Positions 6,204 to 6,472 of a DNA stretch of 6,472 nucleotides are shown in pieces. Within the stretch, counting starts at the first letter, position 1. Each line of letters starts with the position of its first letter. A program made the position numbers and the translations under genes. The DNA comes from Kosmotogaceae bacterium (GTDB taxonomy: Bacteria; Thermotogota; Thermotogae; Petrotogales; Kosmotogaceae). The stretch lies in NCBI GenBank assembly GCA_003444085.1, contig DLVL01000013.1, forward strand, positions 11,803 to 18,274, written 5' to 3'. The notes under the pieces were generated by a model that ran no database searches, was not told where the DNA came from, and worked only from the letters and a program-made list of their open reading frames with translations.

Positions 6204-6226
6204 TGTCGTGCTCTAGAGTCACGCTG

Positions 6227-6253
6227 ATTATATCACAGTCCTGAACCAGTTAA
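6227..6253 (-). promoter_or_regulatory. Promoter of the frr-uppS-cdsA-alaS-mrnC-rlmB-mutL operon
   Basis: On the minus strand a perfect -10 TATAAT (6232-6227) is preceded by TGA, making an extended -10 (TGnTATAAT). A weaker -35, TTAACT (6253-6248), is 15 nt upstream; the short spacing is compensated by the extended -10. The inferred transcription start is near 6220, giving a leader of about 30 nt with the frr ribosome site. A perfect 8-bp palindrome, CTCTAGAG, lies at 6211-6218 just downstream of that start; its significance is unknown. It is the only clear promoter I saw for the seven minus-strand genes. Confidence 0.7.
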
Positions 6254-6301
6254 CGGAGGCCGAAACGCTCAGAGACGCAAGATTTGTGCGAGTTGTTCTT
6301 G

Positions 6302-6330
6302 TTGAATTGCCAGCAGGCATCTGGTAAAAT
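6302..6330 (+). promoter_or_regulatory. Promoter of the divergent plus-strand gene
   Basis: TTGAAT (6302-6307) and TAAAAT (6325-6330) are separated by exactly 17 nt, and TGG precedes the -10, again an extended -10. The expected start is near 6337, about 25 nt before the GTG start codon at 6363. About 70 nt separate it from the minus-strand promoter, so the two may be active independently or may compete. Confidence 0.65.
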
Positions 6331-6349
6331 CATCTCGAAGCTTTATATT

Positions 6350-6355
6350 AGGAGG
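6350..6355 (+). promoter_or_regulatory. Ribosome binding site of the yajC-like gene
   Basis: AGGAGG, 7 nt upstream of GTG at 6363, is a consensus site with ideal spacing. It decides the start of the cut gene and confirms that the plus-strand frame is real despite the few visible codons. Confidence 0.8.
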
Positions 6356-6362
6356 AATTCAA

Positions 6363-6472
6363 GTGCTGACTTTATTAGGACTGACACTTTACGCACCGCC
6401 CGGTGAAGCTGCTCCGACTCCGGCTGACACCGCTACCGGTGCAGGTGGTTTCTCTGGAATCATAATCTGGTT
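6363..6472 (+). CDS. yajC: Probable YajC-type Sec translocase accessory subunit, N-terminal part (cut by window edge)
   Basis: Only 36 full codons are visible, so this call rests on overall shape. The start is GTG at 6363, with a consensus ribosome site and a good promoter. The peptide begins MLTLLGLTLYAPPGEAAPTP. A short hydrophobic start is followed by a Pro/Ala/Thr/Gly-rich stretch (about 11-29) and then GGFSGIIIW (28-36), which looks like the beginning of a membrane helix. This matches the known build of YajC proteins: a small leader-like segment, an Ala/Gly-rich linker and one transmembrane helix. YajC associates with SecDF in the cytoplasmic membrane. Another small membrane protein cannot be excluded, because the diagnostic region after the helix lies beyond the window. 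Confidence 0.55.
   Translation, partial: MLTLLGLTLYAPPGEAAPTPADTATGAGGFSGIIIW

Noticed and set aside
6211..6218. CTCTAGAG palindrome as a defined operator
   Set aside because: Eight bases are too few to claim an operator. It is only noted in the promoter entry.
1..6472. CRISPR array, tRNA, rRNA, insertion sequence, phage or defence genes
   Set aside because: Nearly all of the window is explained by conserved housekeeping genes. I saw no repeat arrays, transposase motifs, terminal inverted repeats or cloverleaf sequences.

Overview
The window holds a compact housekeeping gene cluster from a thermophile-like or anaerobic bacterium. Seven genes run on the minus strand as one probable operon: frr > uppS > cdsA > alaS > mrnC > rlmB > mutL, the last cut by the left edge. 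A divergent gene on the plus strand begins at the right end and is cut by that edge; it is probably yajC. From the flavour of the proteins and the frequent TTG/GTG starts I suspect a member of the Thermotogota, perhaps Mesotoga- or Kosmotoga-like. This is inference from memory of the families, not a database result.

Layout from right to left along the minus strand. Positions 6191-6362 are a 172-nt divergent promoter region. It has an extended -10 promoter for frr on the minus strand and a 17-nt-spaced promoter with an extended -10 for the plus-strand gene. Then come ribosome recycling factor (frr), undecaprenyl diphosphate synthase (uppS), phosphatidate cytidylyltransferase (cdsA), alanyl-tRNA synthetase (alaS), Mini-ribonuclease III (mrnC), a 23S rRNA 2'-O-methyltransferase of the RlmB/TrmH family (rlmB) and the start of the mismatch-repair ATPase mutL. 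Junctions are overlaps of 1, 17, 17 and 4 nt, or gaps of 1-12 nt, so translation is probably coupled. I saw no internal terminator.

The genes cover translation (frr, alaS), 23S rRNA maturation (mrnC, rlmB), lipid-carrier and phospholipid precursor synthesis (uppS, cdsA) and DNA repair (mutL). The frr-uppS-cdsA order is a widespread bacterial block. The mrnC-rlmB pair behind an aminoacyl-tRNA synthetase recalls the Bacillus cysS-mrnC-rlmB cluster, here with alaS.

I find no new enzyme system, mobile element or defence locus. What deserves a second look is translation initiation. mrnC has no ATG/GTG/TTG start in frame upstream of its catalytic Asp: it lies in the same frame as alaS behind the alaS TGA, and the only nearby ATG is followed directly by TGA in its own frame. 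Several internal Shine-Dalgarno sequences also contain decoy ATG/GTG codons, while the start that best fits lies 9-12 nt beyond the core, so simple gene callers will place several starts wrongly here.
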